Source of the DNA: Rhizophagus sp. LPA8_4_AMF
Taxonomy: Eukaryota; Glomeromycota; Glomeromycetes; Glomerales; Glomeraceae
Length of the DNA stretch: 43,922 bases
NCBI GenBank assembly: GCA_021464525.1
Contig: JADRCO010000200.1
Location: 1 to 43,922, forward strand
Direction: 5' to 3'
Shown here one piece after another: positions 1-11,396 of the stretch (position 1 is the first letter of the stretch; every line of letters begins with the position of its first letter). Below the pieces are notes generated by a model. The model ran no database searches. It saw only the letters and a list, made by a program, of their open reading frames with translations, and had not been told where the DNA came from. The position numbers and the translations under genes were made by a program.

Positions 1-1
1 A

Positions 2-2176
2 CCATTTAATGATAAAGCACATGATCTTCAACTTGCTTTAAGTATTTGTAAAGGTGAACGTCCTGAAATTATTGAAAATACTCCACAATGTTATGTAGAT
101 TTGATGAAAAAATGTTGGGATGAAGATCCATTAAAAAGGCCATCTTTTGAAGAAGTTTGGGATATTATTAATAGTTGGATTTTTCTTCCTGATAATATGA
201 AAGCTAAAAATATTAATGAAGACTTAAAAAGCAATATTATGGAATTTATAAATGCACCAATTGAGAATAATAACCATGCTGTAGAATCTCATCCACAAGC
301 ATGCTATACAAGTCATTTACTTGATTTTACTAGTAAAAAATTAAATGAAATTCTAGAAGAATTTCAAGAATTGAAGTCTCTTGAATTGAAACAAAAAGAT
401 GATAATAAGCAGAAACTTCTTGAATTAGAAAAAATTGTTGGAACTTTTTATCAAAGTTCTCAAAATGAATTAAAAGAAAAACAATTAGCATATCAGAATA
501 TTCAAATGGAATTAGCTAATTTACAACAAAGGAATTCTCAATTTGAGCAAAATACTCAAAAAATAAATGTACAAATTAAAGAATTTGAAGAAAAAGTTAT
601 TTACCTGCAAAATGAAAAGCAAGTTTTAGCTAACAATTTAAAAGAAAAAACTAATCTGCAAGATAAATTGGTTCAATCAGAAGCTAATATTCAAGAATTA
701 AAATTTCAGCTAGATCAATTTAAAAATCAACTAATTCAATCTCAAATTGATTATAAGCAAATAGAAGAAAATAATCTTAAATTAGAAAATGAGTTAGTTA
801 ATTTACAACAAAGAAATTTTCAATTTGAGCAAGATAATCAAAATTTGAGACTTGACTTAGCTTTACAACTTAAAAAATCTGCAGAAAAAGAAAATACTTT
901 ACAACTCCAAATTACTTATCAGCAAAATGAAAAACATGGAGATTTAACTCAACAATTGGATCAAAATAAACTAGCTAGCCATCAAGCTCTAAATCAAATT
1001 GACCAGTTAATGCAAGAAAAAGTTGATTTAAAAGGAAAATTAACTCAAGAAGAAGTTAATATTCAAGAATTAGAATTTAAACTAAGTCAATCTCAAGCTA
1101 ATTATGAGAGAGTAGAACAAGAAAATATCCAGATATGCAATAAGTTGTATGGCCTATCACAAGAACAAAAGCTTACTTTTAAATTGAAAGTTAAATCAGA
1201 AAAAGAAAAAGCTGAGTTAGAAAAAGAAAAAGCTGAGGTGAAAAAAGAAAAAGCTGAGTTGGAAAAAGAAAAATCTGAGTTGGAAAAAGAAAAAGCTGAA
1301 TTGGAAAAAGAAAAAGTTAAGTTGGAAGAAGAAAAGGCTAGATTGGAAAAAGAAATTGCACAATTGGAACAAAATTTGGATATTGAAGGACAAATCAAAT
1401 TTCAATTAACCCAAGCTTTACAGATGAAAGAAGATAAAATAAATGAATTAGAACAAAGATTGATTAACCTTGATTATGAGCGTATTAAAAAACTAAAAGT
1501 CAAAGAAAAAGAATTGACTAAAATTAAAGAGGAATTAGTAAAAAAATTGATTAGTGGAAAAAATACTAAGGAAATTCATAAAGAAAAAGAAGCTAAACAA
1601 AAAGAAATAGATGAACTCCAACGAGAATTGTTAACAACTTCAGCTTCTTATGATGCCAATAGAAAAAAACAGGTTCTTAATCAGGTTAATATTTTTCTGA
1701 AAGCCAAGGGTAATTTTTTAACTTTACGGGAAGAAGCTATTAAAAAACTGCAAGATTGTTTTAATCACCTAGAAAGCTCTATTAATAAAGTAAGAAATAC
1801 TGCTGGTTCTACCAGAGATATGAAAATCTCTACATTGACTGATAAATATACTAAAGAATTTCAAAGTATTCTCACAAAATATAATGATGAAGTATTACAG
1901 CTGAACAAGAATTATTGTTCCTTAAAATATATCGTTCAGAAAAATAAAGAGTTGGAAGTTAGCCTCACGATTGAAAATATTCTTAAGTTGAATAATTTTA
2001 ATCTTGATAAATACAAAATTTTTAAATTTGCTACTAATTCTCAGGAAGGAGCCATAATTCAATTAAATTCTAATATGATGGCAGAAGATATAAAATCATT
2101 AAGAAGAAATTTGGATGAATTGAAGTCAGAATTAGAGCAAGAAGAAAGGGATTTAAAAATTTTAGCAGCAGAATAA
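2..2176 (+). CDS. Protein kinase C-terminus fused to long coiled-coil (5'-truncated)
   Basis: The frame is open from the left edge to a TAA at 2174–2176, giving 724 visible residues; the start lies outside the window. Residues 1–60 are the end of a protein kinase domain: GERPEII then LMKKCWDEDPLKRPSFEEVW, the subdomain XI pattern (CW..DP..RP) of tyrosine-kinase-like kinases and the same motif as in the two kinases later in this window. A linker with SHPQACYTS, related to the HPKATYTS of those kinases, follows at about residues 95–105. From about 125 to 640 the protein is almost all Lys/Glu/Gln/Leu heptads, a predicted coiled coil. The last 85 residues are less repetitive. The kinase part should phosphorylate Ser/Thr targets and the coiled coil should oligomerise or scaffold; both are family inference. 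The catalytic lobe is missing, so activity cannot be judged. Confidence 0.88.
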   Translation, partial: PFNDKAHDLQLALSICKGERPEIIENTPQCYVDLMKKCWDEDPLKRPSFEEVWDIINSWIFLPDNMKAKNINEDLKSNIMEFINAPIENNNHAVESHPQACYTSHLLDFTSKKLNEILEEFQELKSLELKQKDDNKQKLLELEKIVGTFYQSSQNELKEKQLAYQNIQMELANLQQRNSQFEQNTQKINVQIKEFEEKVIYLQNEKQVLANNLKEKTNLQDKLVQSEANIQELKFQLDQFKNQLIQSQIDYKQIEENNLKLENELVNLQQRNFQFEQDNQNLRLDLALQLKKSAEKENTLQLQITYQQNEKHGDLTQQLDQNKLASHQALNQIDQLMQEKVDLKGKLTQEEVNIQELEFKLSQSQANYERVEQENIQICNKLYGLSQEQKLTFKLKVKSEKEKAELEKEKAEVKKEKAELEKEKSELEKEKAELEKEKVKLEEEKARLEKEIAQLEQNLDIEGQIKFQLTQALQMKEDKINELEQRLINLDYERIKKLKVKEKELTKIKEELVKKLISGKNTKEIHKEKEAKQKEIDELQRELLTTSASYDANRKKQVLNQVNIFLKAKGNFLTLREEAIKKLQDCFNHLESSINKVRNTAGSTRDMKISTLTDKYTKEFQSILTKYNDEVLQLNKNYCSLKYIVQKNKELEVSLTIENILKLNNFNLDKYKIFKFATNSQEGAIIQLNSNMMAEDIKSLRRNLDELKSELEQEERDLKILAAE
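1196..1363 (+). repeat. In-frame 21-bp tandem repeat coding for heptads
   Basis: Eight adjoining 21-bp units encode LEKEKAE-type heptads (LEKEKAE, VKKEKAE, LEKEKSE, LEKEKVK, LEEEKAR, LEKEIAQ). The unit length equals exactly one coiled-coil heptad, so gain or loss of units keeps both frame and heptad register. Confidence 0.85.
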
Positions 2177-5100
2177 GTACAGCCATATTGATAGATTATT
2201 GTACAGTTTGTGAAATAGCTTTTGATTCATTGAAATGAAAAGCTTAAATACAGTATTTATTAAAATACGTATATTATAGGATTTGTTGAACATTATAGCA
2301 CTCATATTTTTAACCTATCAAAATTTATAGCCCTAAGAAATTTGTGAATTTTTTTATTTTATTAAATTATAACTATATTTATATCTATATTTTTTTGTTT
2401 TGTTTATCAAGAGGTTTCAATAAAAAGATCATTAAACGTTTTTATGTGATAAAGAGTTCTTTTATATAAGTCATTTAAATAACTATTTATACTTTGTAAA
2501 TGTTTTATGCTTATGCATGTTTAAATCAAAACAAATAAAACGTATATATTTATTTATAAACAGTATATACTATAAATCATTATATCTTTGATAACAATTC
2601 ACCAACATCAAATTAGCTAATATGCTTTATTTAAAGATATTATTATATTAATGTCATTTGATAAAAAAAAATCATACATATGACTTTGTTGATATTTAAT
2701 TTAAGTGCAATAGATTCTCTCTGATTTCTTGATAGATAAATTTCTTCGTGTTGAATCTTTACAATAACTATAATTTGATTTTCATTTCATAAATTTGAAT
2801 TAGCATTAGAAAATATTAAATAATTTTTATACTTACTATTATGGGTTAGTGACTAGGTAATTTATTCGAAAATTTTTTTCATCATTTTTTAATCTAACCT
2901 GATATTAAATAATTATTACTTTCTTCAATCCTAATGCCTTTATTATTTTAATCATGGCTGAAATCACACAAATTAGGCCGTAATATTATACTTTTAGTCA
3001 GTGCACCTGCAAGTATGTTAGCATATGATAAAAAATTTAGTATTGAAATATAAATTACATTTATTAAATAAAGAAATCTTATAAATTCTGTCTTGAAATA
3101 AGGAAAGAATGCTTTAGAAGAGAATGAAATAAATAGTAAATTAAAAATACTTATTATCCTATTACACTACTTTAATTGATAAATGGAGAAAAGAAAGCAC
3201 ATGCATTACATAATTTGGCTGACTTTGAATTATATTGATATCTTGCAACCATAATTACTAACCAAGAGATTTTTAATGAAACTTATATTTAAAATAATTT
3301 TTTTAAAAAAAATTTATTATAAAAAATAAAGACAAAATATAATCGGCTCTGCTTTAAATACTAGTATTTAGTTTTAAATGGCGCGATTTTTTTATAAAGA
3401 AATTTCAAGTGATGTTTTCTTTTTTTACATTTTAAAAAACCCAAATACATTATCACGATATTCGTTAATAATTACTGCGATTTGTAAAATTTTTAGTCAA
3501 AATATGCTAGATAGGATAGCAATTAGAACTTGTTCATTCCCATGATTTCTATTATCCTGGTCATGGCAGATCATAAAAATCGATCATAAAGTGTTCATCA
3601 AACCCCAAAAAATATTTTGGAGAACATAAAATAATAAATAATTTTTTTTTATAATAGATAAAAAACAAGGATTCTGTAATAGCAAGCCAGCATCCCATAC
3701 CTTTTATCATGTGACCGATAGTATCACGCGATCAATTGACAACATTTTTATGTTATCATAGTAATAATAAACTAATTGTGTCTTTAATTAAATGCAATAA
3801 AACTAAAGCAAAATAACTTCTGATAATGTCTAACTTTTCCACATGATTTGCATTGATCTACGTTGTGTTCTGTTTAGAAATTAGAAATTACAAACCTCTT
3901 TGTACCCAAGAGTCATCACTTTTTTTGATTTTGTGATAAAGGTACTGATGGATCAAAATTCTCCTTATCATTTTGACTTATATTCTTCAGAATCCCAATC
4001 AATTATTATTCTTGAAATCCACAAAGACCTTGCACTCAGAATTCTCACACTTGTCTCATGATGAGAATTTTTTTTTTTTTTCTGAAATAAGTACACCTGA
4101 TATAATCTTCGTTAAGCAGGACTATTCTATTGAAATTTGTATATAAAAACAAAGGTAAAACGTTCATTATAATTAACCTTACACCAATAAGTATCTCATA
4201 TCCTAATCCTGACTCTAACTTACCCTAACCCAGGACCATACTTTAGCCCTAATTCAAACACATATCTAATTATTCTATAACACATCTAACTATAAGACTA
4301 AAGCCATACCCATCTCAAATAGTAAGGTAAAAGAACTATTTCTTGAGAGGTATCAATATAAGTTTGTATGTCATATTTGCGTTGAATGTAGAGGTATTGC
4401 AAGGATTTGTAATAATATTTTTTGATATAATAAAAATAAAAAGGTAAAATTGAATGACAATGAGGTTAATCATGGGGCATTTTGAAAAGTTAAAGGGGAC
4501 AAGAAAGATGTGAAAAACAACAAAGCATGAGATAAGTTCAATATGATGTTGTTTGTCAAGTGTATAATAGTACTGTAATCTCGTGATAAACAAAGACTAG
4601 CAATAACAATAAATGATAATTTTCAAAAAAAAATGCATAATTTCAAATCAATATGATTAATTATTGTAGGGAAATAGACAAAATACACTAAATACTATAT
4701 AAGAAATACGTAAATTTTATCTAATTAATTCTACAGATCCCCTGATAAAATAGCAGAGTTGTCCTTCACCAAGTTAAACAGACAAACTCTATAATTCAGA
4801 AAAAGGAGACAGAGCAGGTAAAGAACATTAATGTTTGATTAAGTAGTGAATTTATTTTTGATAAATTTTCTAAGGCCACTGTGAATGGATTCAGATCCAG
4901 TTTAAGAAAAGAAAGATCTTTTCTTGGATATCACATTGAGTCATCAGCGTCTTGTAATTGGGCTGGCGTCTGGAGTGAGCCAATTGTGTAACTGAGTCTG
5001 AGATTGTGTGGTGCATAGGTTAAATTTGAAATTTCTGGTATAATCCCTTTTAATATTTCTTGTATTTGATGAAAAGTTTCATAATAAATATGTTTTTATT

Positions 5101-5946
5101 TACAGTATTAGTCATTAGTTGAAAATATCAAATGACAGTCCCATCTTTAAAATAGAATTGTCTTTATTCTTTGATTGTTTGTAATATTTATAGATTGCGA
5201 AAGGGTTGAAAGGGTTGAGAGTTTGGTAAGAACAATGTTGATCAATAAACAAGATGGTGGATTGAATTTAGTTAAGCCAATTAAATAGCACAGGGTGAAA
5301 TTGTGATTAGGAAATATTGATTAGCGATAATTTGTATTTTGAAATTTATCATTTCCATAGAATGTTGTTATATATCTTCGTTCGTCTTAATGAGCCTGAA
5401 CAACTAGAGCAAATTTAGTCAGTATAGAATTTGTGATAATTTCGATTGAGGTTATTTTAATGTATTTGATTTGAGTGATGATTTTTGACAATTGTACATA
5501 GTTTGTATTTAATTCAGTCATGAGTATTAAGAGACCAGCCTATTCAGTTTGGGATAATCGATTATAGGAGTGAAAGGATCAAGTTTCTACATATAAAATT
5601 TATTAATTACTAAGAGTGTATTTGCCCATTCTGATTTTTTTATCACTGTGAATTCCATTTCAAGCAAAAAATTGCTTTAGTGTTTTCTATTGAATTGTAT
5701 TTACTTTTATTTTATCATCCTTGGATGGAGAATCTGTAATTGAATTTTATGATGAATATTAAAATTTAAGGATATAAGTGAATATTTTCTCATTTTGAAA
5801 AAAAAATCAAGTTATGAGCGTCATTATTTTACCATATTTGATTAAAAAATATCCACTATATAACTTAAGATATATTTACATGCTTTTAGTACTGATTTTT
5901 TTGAATTAAATTAGCAAATAAAATAATTTATTTTTCTAATAGGATT
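2177..5946. other. Long non-coding or unassigned stretch
   Basis: About 3.8 kb of AT-rich DNA with stops in all frames. I see no recognisable exon series. A slightly less AT-rich part at about 4880–5300 contains short G-rich words and a small repeat of AAAGGGTTG near 5200, but no coding pattern or promoter that I can defend. Confidence 0.5.
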
Positions 5947-5964
5947 ATAAAAACAAATAAGAAA
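5947..5964. repeat. Left target-site duplication of retroelement
   Basis: ATAAAAACAAATAAGAAA, identical over 18 bp to 8449–8466. The two copies bracket the degraded ORF1-like element, as expected after target-primed reverse transcription. Confidence 0.8.
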
Positions 5965-6091
5965 GGACGATCTTCTGACCAAAATTCGGAGCAGAAGTTT
6001 ACTAACAAAACTTATGAAAAAACTCTAAGTAAAATACACTAAAACATAGTCATAGAGTCGTGAATACTTTTTATAAAGATGTTTCAACGTT

Positions 6092-7961
6092 TTGTCACAA
6101 AAATTTTATAAAATTGGAACCAAACAGAGGAATGTTTTTAGACAAAATGTAGGTCGAGTTTTCAGACAAACGAGACAAAGTTTAAGATTTTTTGAACATT
6201 TGGCGCAAGATACAGGACTGAAAGAAGAAATTTTAATATTGCTATTAGAGAGCAGTGTGGAGTCGGCTCACAAAATATATATAGACAATATCAAACGTTT
6301 GGAATGAGCAAACAAAAAACTTTGCAATACCGTGAGAATGCGAGAGAATGAATCACGTGATATGAGGTACCAGTTATCAAAACAGAAAGGTAATCTAAAA
6401 TCCAAGGAATGAATGGTAGCCTGCCTAGAAATACGGTACAACAGATAAGGAAAGAGAAACAAGGCATACAGGAAAAACTAGTTGAGACAAAGAAATCGAT
6501 CAACAATAGCAAAAAATCAGGTTGATCATGGAAAAAAAGGGTTAAATCAGTGATCGCAGATTTACCTATTTTGGTTGACCCACAGGAGGAAAAGAACAAA
6601 GAAAAAGCATGTGACCTATTCTTTTATGATGTACCAAAATATTGGAGTGAGGCTGACGTCATCAACGAATTTTTGAAACTAGGGAATGTTTACCAAGTAC
6701 AAATCAAAAAGCAATTTAAATACTCTACAGTAAAGGCAACCATCTGGCTGAAAGAGAATTATGAGACATCATTTACGGCCGGTACCTTTGGTGTGGGTAT
6801 TAATAATCATTTTGTAAGATGGTACAACGGTAATACAAGGACGAAGGATAGGAAGGAAAGAGATAAGTGGCAACTTATGAGAGACCTGTCCGAAGAAGTG
6901 ATGAAGGAATACAAACAAGAGGGATCAATGTTTATGGACAGGATTGGTCAGGAGGAGGAATCTATTGCAGCTATCAAAGTATTGAAGATAACAAAAAATT
7001 GGAAGTTATTGATATATTTAGCAAATGAGGCTGCAGTGCAGCATGTCATAGAAAAGGGTTTAGCAAAAGGAATCTTTTGATTGTTTTGGCAATTTAAGAC
7101 ACCCTTTAAGTCTAAGGAAATGAGTCGTGAGCCAGAGGTAGCGCAGAAGGAGACCTTACCAATAATGCCACCAGCATCGAGGTTTGAGGTTCCCACACAA
7201 AATGAAGTTAACTGGGTGACCCCACCGCACAGAATTTTTTGGAGCTGGATGGAATTAGTAAGTATCAAGGAAATTCACGGACAGCTCATGGTAAGTCCAT
7301 GTATACCAGGATTGAAAAGGATGTGGGAACAGATTTGAAGATGGATCAGAAAGTGGTGACTGTTACGAAAGAACAAGTTGTGGATGAAGTGTATAAATTA
7401 AGGAAAGGGATATCAAAGGCTGAACAATTGGTTGTGATAGAAGCAAGTGATAAGAAAATGGACAATGTGACAACAGAAGAGGTGGTGGATATTATCAATC
7501 AGCAAAGGAAGGATGACCAATTGAAACCACCTTATGAAAATATGTTGATACCAGATGAATCGTTGCTTCTGCCATATGCTCACTGGTTAACAAAGTACGT
7601 ACATCCTAAATTTAAAGAATTGGAAGAGATTTTTGAGGAAGCAGGAGAACGTATGGAATGGGAACGAATAGTGGCTGATAGGGCACAATCAGTGCAGAAA
7701 TCAGTGGAATCTATTACATCACCTGCAGCAGGAAACCGTTCGGATATGATTAGATGTGGTATACAGAGACAGATCGTTGAGAGATTGGACAATCACGAAG
7801 TAGTGCAGAAATACAACGCACTTAACAAAGATTTTGGGATTCGAGTAAAACAAGAAAACTGGGAAACAGATGAGAAGAATATTAATGAGAAACGAGCTCA
7901 GAAGAGCCCCAAAGAGAAGGATTATCAAAAGAAGAGAGGCGTGGATACCAACGAGAACTGA
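6092..7961 (+). pseudogene. ORF1-like retrotransposon protein, broken by stops and frameshifts
   Basis: Several open pieces follow each other. A basic N-terminal piece (frame of 6092) runs to TGA at 6305 and continues in frame past a second TGA at 6410. A middle piece (6550–7080) has the pattern ACDLFFYDVPKYWSEADV...LGNVYQVQI, which looks like an RNA-recognition (RRM-like) fold as found in many LINE ORF1 proteins. It is interrupted by TGA at 7078 and continues in frame to 7338. A last piece in another frame, 7239–7961, is rich in charged residues (VTKEQVVDEVYKLRKGISKAE). The order and continuity indicate one ancestral protein of about 600 residues binding element RNA. The RRM call is by eye; a host RNA-binding gene is less likely given the flanking target duplication. 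Confidence 0.6.
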
Positions 7962-8354
7962 TCTTAAGTCAAAGTCACGTGTTTTCACGTAAAAAAGTTT
8001 TCTGACTAAAATTTTTTTTTTTTCGATTTCTCTATGGTTTATCGCACGTATTCTAGGATTATAGTTAGTAGTTTGAGTTTTGATCTAGTTTAGTTGATAG
8101 TGTAGATTGTATTGAGTGGTTACAATACATGCATTTGATCTGCCGAGTGCTTAAAAGACGAGTGCAATTGAATCAAGTATAGAATCTTTAGCTTTTAATT
8201 TAAACTAGTCACATTTATAGGACATGCTGCATTAGGGTTTAGTTTAATTTAATTTTTATTTTTTTTCTTATTATTTTCTGATTTTATATTATTAGGAGGG
8301 AGTAGGTAAGTAACATTGTTTTTGTGTTTTATTAGTTAGATTAAACCTAGTTAT

Positions 8355-8372
8355 AAAGGTGCTTGCACCTTT
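8355..8372 (+). other. Perfect 8-bp-stem hairpin near the retroelement 3' end
   Basis: AAAGGTGC, a TT loop, then GCACCTTT, about 75 bp before the A-rich tail. Short 3' hairpins serve as reverse-transcriptase recognition structures in several LINE families; that role here is inference. Confidence 0.55.
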
Positions 8373-8448
8373 AGGTGTTTTGTTTTTTTTAGCCGATCAT
8401 GGCATTATTAATAAATAAACGCGTTACTAGAAAAAAAAATAAAATAAA

Positions 8449-8466
8449 ATAAAAACAAATAAGAAA
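8449..8466. repeat. Right target-site duplication of retroelement
   Basis: Exact 18-bp copy of 5947–5964, directly after the A-rich tail. Confidence 0.8.
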
Positions 8467-11030
8467 TAAACGTATGATTATAACAGATAAAAAATATTTT
8501 TTTAGATTTTTTCAATAATTACAATTTGAATTTGACTATAAGTGAAATTTTTTATTCAGGATAATATTCTTTTTAATTTAATATGAAAAAAAAAGAATTT
8601 AAATTTGAAATTATTATGTTTATAATATAATTAAATATTATCTTCATTTATTGTTGTAATTATTATATTTAAAATTTAATAAAGTGAAATCTTAATATTT
8701 AACCCTATAAAAATTTATCTAAACATTTTGATATATTCTGCAAAATTTCTGTAAAATGCTACTTTTACGAAAAAGAATTATGGAATATAAACACGAAAAA
8801 ATACTTTAATGACGGATTTACTATATATTCTTGTTAATCTATACCAGCTTAATTGCTGTACAATATTCTTATGAAAATTGGCTAGACAATAAGTGTAAGA
8901 TGTATTCAAAGCTTTAAAGCTTCAAGAAATTTTAATAGGGCGACAATACATGAAAAGCTCAATAATGGAAGAAATTTATTATCTTTGACATTATGACAGT
9001 ATTTTAAATCATCTTTTGATTGGACCTCTTTTTTATGATTGTAGTTAATTTGTAAGCTTAGTTAATTTACAAGTTTCCGATTTCTTTTCAAAGGTGTCAA
9101 TTATGTATTATGTATATTTTCCTTTTTATCTTTAAATTTTTATATTAAATTAATTTTGAAATTCATTTTATTTTCAATTTCAAAGTTGATGGAACCGGTA
9201 AGTACAGGATATCCTACAGTAGCTAGATAGGATTTCACCTTGACTATATTTTTTTTAAAAAAGGATATTTTTAATATTATTTCAGCGAGGAATTTAAACT
9301 TATTGTCTTTATTTAAAAAAAATTAACTTCTTCATAAAAGTATCCTTTTTCTAAAGCAAGCAATACAGTACATAACTATTATGGATTACTTAATATATCA
9401 TATCAAGAGCAATAGCTTTACACGCACACTAACTTACAGTAATTCGTAAAATATATAATGTTATTTTCTAGGTCATAATTTAATTTTCTTCTAATAAATT
9501 TCATTTATTAAGTTTGTAATACATCATACATAAAACAAAATTATGCTCAGATGTAGAATTATTTCCCTCGAACGCCGCAAATTACTGTTACAATATTTGA
9601 GGTTAAATAAAATAATTAATTTTGACTCGTTAAGATGTGTTTTTAGTTATGTGACATGAAAAGACTGAAAATTGCATTAAAACAAGAAAGAAATTATTTT
9701 TGCAAAATTTTCAAAAATAAACTTTCTATTTTACCGTCTATTATTTTATTTATATACATACCTTGTTTGATATATGATTTTATAGGTTTTAACGTGAGGT
9801 TTAAATAATCAGCATTCTTTCTCGCTACTCTATTTTTGGTACTCCACATTTTGAATTTTTGTTAATCAAAGTCTAGTGTCTGCCCAATAGTCTTTCATTC
9901 TATTAATCACGTGTTTGTAACACTGTTCGTCGATTTGATCGATCTGATATCTTTAAAGTCTAAAGTATATATTTATCCTATTATAATGATCATATACTTA
10001 TGTTATATTATGCAATTAATATATTCTTTTTTAGTATCCAAATAACATTTTAATACATAAAGATATAATAATATTAGCAGATTTTAGATGCTCATGCCGA
10101 AGCGTGTGATGTATGATCCTGTAAACAATAACGTATCAATTGGATAACGAAAATGAATCAACGTCAATTTTTACTAAGAATACAACGATATTTTTGAGTA
10201 TTTTCCTTTTATTTGTAATTTAAAATAAAAATAAAGAATAAAGAAAATTATTAAACTATTTTTCCGTTATTATTTATTTATGCAAAAAAATGTGTACATT
10301 TTTTTATTAATTATATATTATATACAAATAAATATGTTGAAATAATCTTTTTATAATCTATATATATAATATCAAAGTAGAATTTTCTTAAAGAATAATA
10401 CTTAAAATGAAGTCTTGCTCATTCAATGAAAGGATATTATAATAAAGATAATTATATTACAAAATTTAATAACCAATTAGGTTATTTAAGTATCATTGTA
10501 GCGTATTTTATATATTTGTTAAATTCATTGTATAAATCCATAAATTTGCCTTAAAATATTTTTGAGATAAATGTCCTTATTTTTTTTTTTTATCAGAAAA
10601 GTATGGAGAACGGTAACTCAAATAAAATGCTTATAATTATCTATTTAATACTTTTTTTAAAAAAAGAAAAGTTTATTAGTTTGTTATTAATTAAATAGGG
10701 ATAATATAATAATAATTTTTTTCTATCTATAATTCAATATGATTTATTTAATTCGTATTTTAAATCATTTCTTTCAAAATCCGAATATAAATATAAAGTT
10801 TATCGTGTACTTAATTTAGTAATGTTCATTGTTTCTAAACAATACGAAATAAATCATGGGATAGAATTTTATGATCGGTTTATAAGTTAATAACCTATGA
10901 ATTTAAGAGTTAACCTTGTTGCTTTATTTACTATTCTCAAAAATTAAAGGAATAATATTAAAGACAGACAGATTCAATGTCCAATTGCTTTATGTATTAT
11001 AATTTATAGATATTGTACTTGTATTGGTTA
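8467..11030. other. Long AT-rich stretch with no gene seen
   Basis: About 2.6 kb, very AT-rich, with no open frame above 60 codons, no splice-consistent exon chain and no RNA gene recognised. Confidence 0.5.
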
Positions 11031-11152
11031 AAACTATCAATATTCGATATTGTACGTAAGTAAATTATCAATATTCAATATTGTACGCAAATAAACTATT
11101 GATATCAATATTGTACGCAAATAAACTATTAACATCAATATTGTACGATAAT
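11031..11152. repeat. Tandem repeat, four units of 30–31 bp
   Basis: Units begin at 11031, 11062, 11093 and 11123. Each carries AAACTAT or AAATTAT, then a TCAATATTGTACG-like core and a spacer of AAATA/AAGTA type. Units are contiguous and slightly diverged. Confidence 0.75.
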
Positions 11153-11396
11153 GAAAATAAATCCTATAGGGCCGTGCGATAATATAATTTATTAAAATAT
11201 TCTTTAATACAAACATGGATTTACAGAAGAACCAAAAATAAAATACTATAAATTACAGTTTATGAATAAAATTTCTGTCATTTAAAAATAACTAATAATA
11301 TTATTAAATAAATTTTTTTACAAAACTCATCCCTTTTAACAAATTTGTACATTTTAAATAAAACAGATTATTTGATTCTAACAAGTAATTTTCATC
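11153..11396. other. AT-rich spacer, nothing recognised
   Basis: No coding or structural signal seen between the tandem repeat and the possible coding relic. Confidence 0.4.

Larger units (their letters stand above)
5965..8448 (+). mobile_element. Degraded non-LTR (LINE-like) retrotransposon copy lacking ORF2
   Basis: The 2484-bp segment lies between perfect 18-bp direct repeats and ends in an A-rich tail (runs of AAAAT from about 8431). It holds one broken ORF1-like gene, a long 3' untranslated part and a small hairpin close to the end. No long terminal repeats or terminal inverted repeats are visible, and there is no reverse transcriptase or endonuclease frame, so this copy could only have moved with help. 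Target duplication plus A-rich 3' end is the classic mark of LINE-type retroposition. Base composition inside is less AT-rich than the flanks. The clade cannot be named from ORF1 alone. Confidence 0.75.

Noticed and set aside
1102..1405. Two minus-strand open frames rich in Ser/Phe
   Set aside because: They are antisense reflections of the Lys/Glu heptad repeat in the coiled-coil gene, which accounts for their composition.
4195..4245. Telomere-like words (CCCTAA)
   Set aside because: Only isolated, non-tandem CCTAA/CCCTAA words occur; this is not an interstitial telomere array.
4336..4593. 85-codon minus-strand open frame
   Set aside because: Hydrophobic, low-complexity translation of AT-rich DNA with no splice context or family pattern.
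6268..7268. Minus-strand open frames over the retroelement
   Set aside because: They mirror the ORF1-like gene on the plus strand and show no protein pattern of their own.
11031..11152. Regular repeat resembling a CRISPR array
   Set aside because: Units touch each other without unique spacers, and the DNA is eukaryotic; it is an ordinary tandem repeat.
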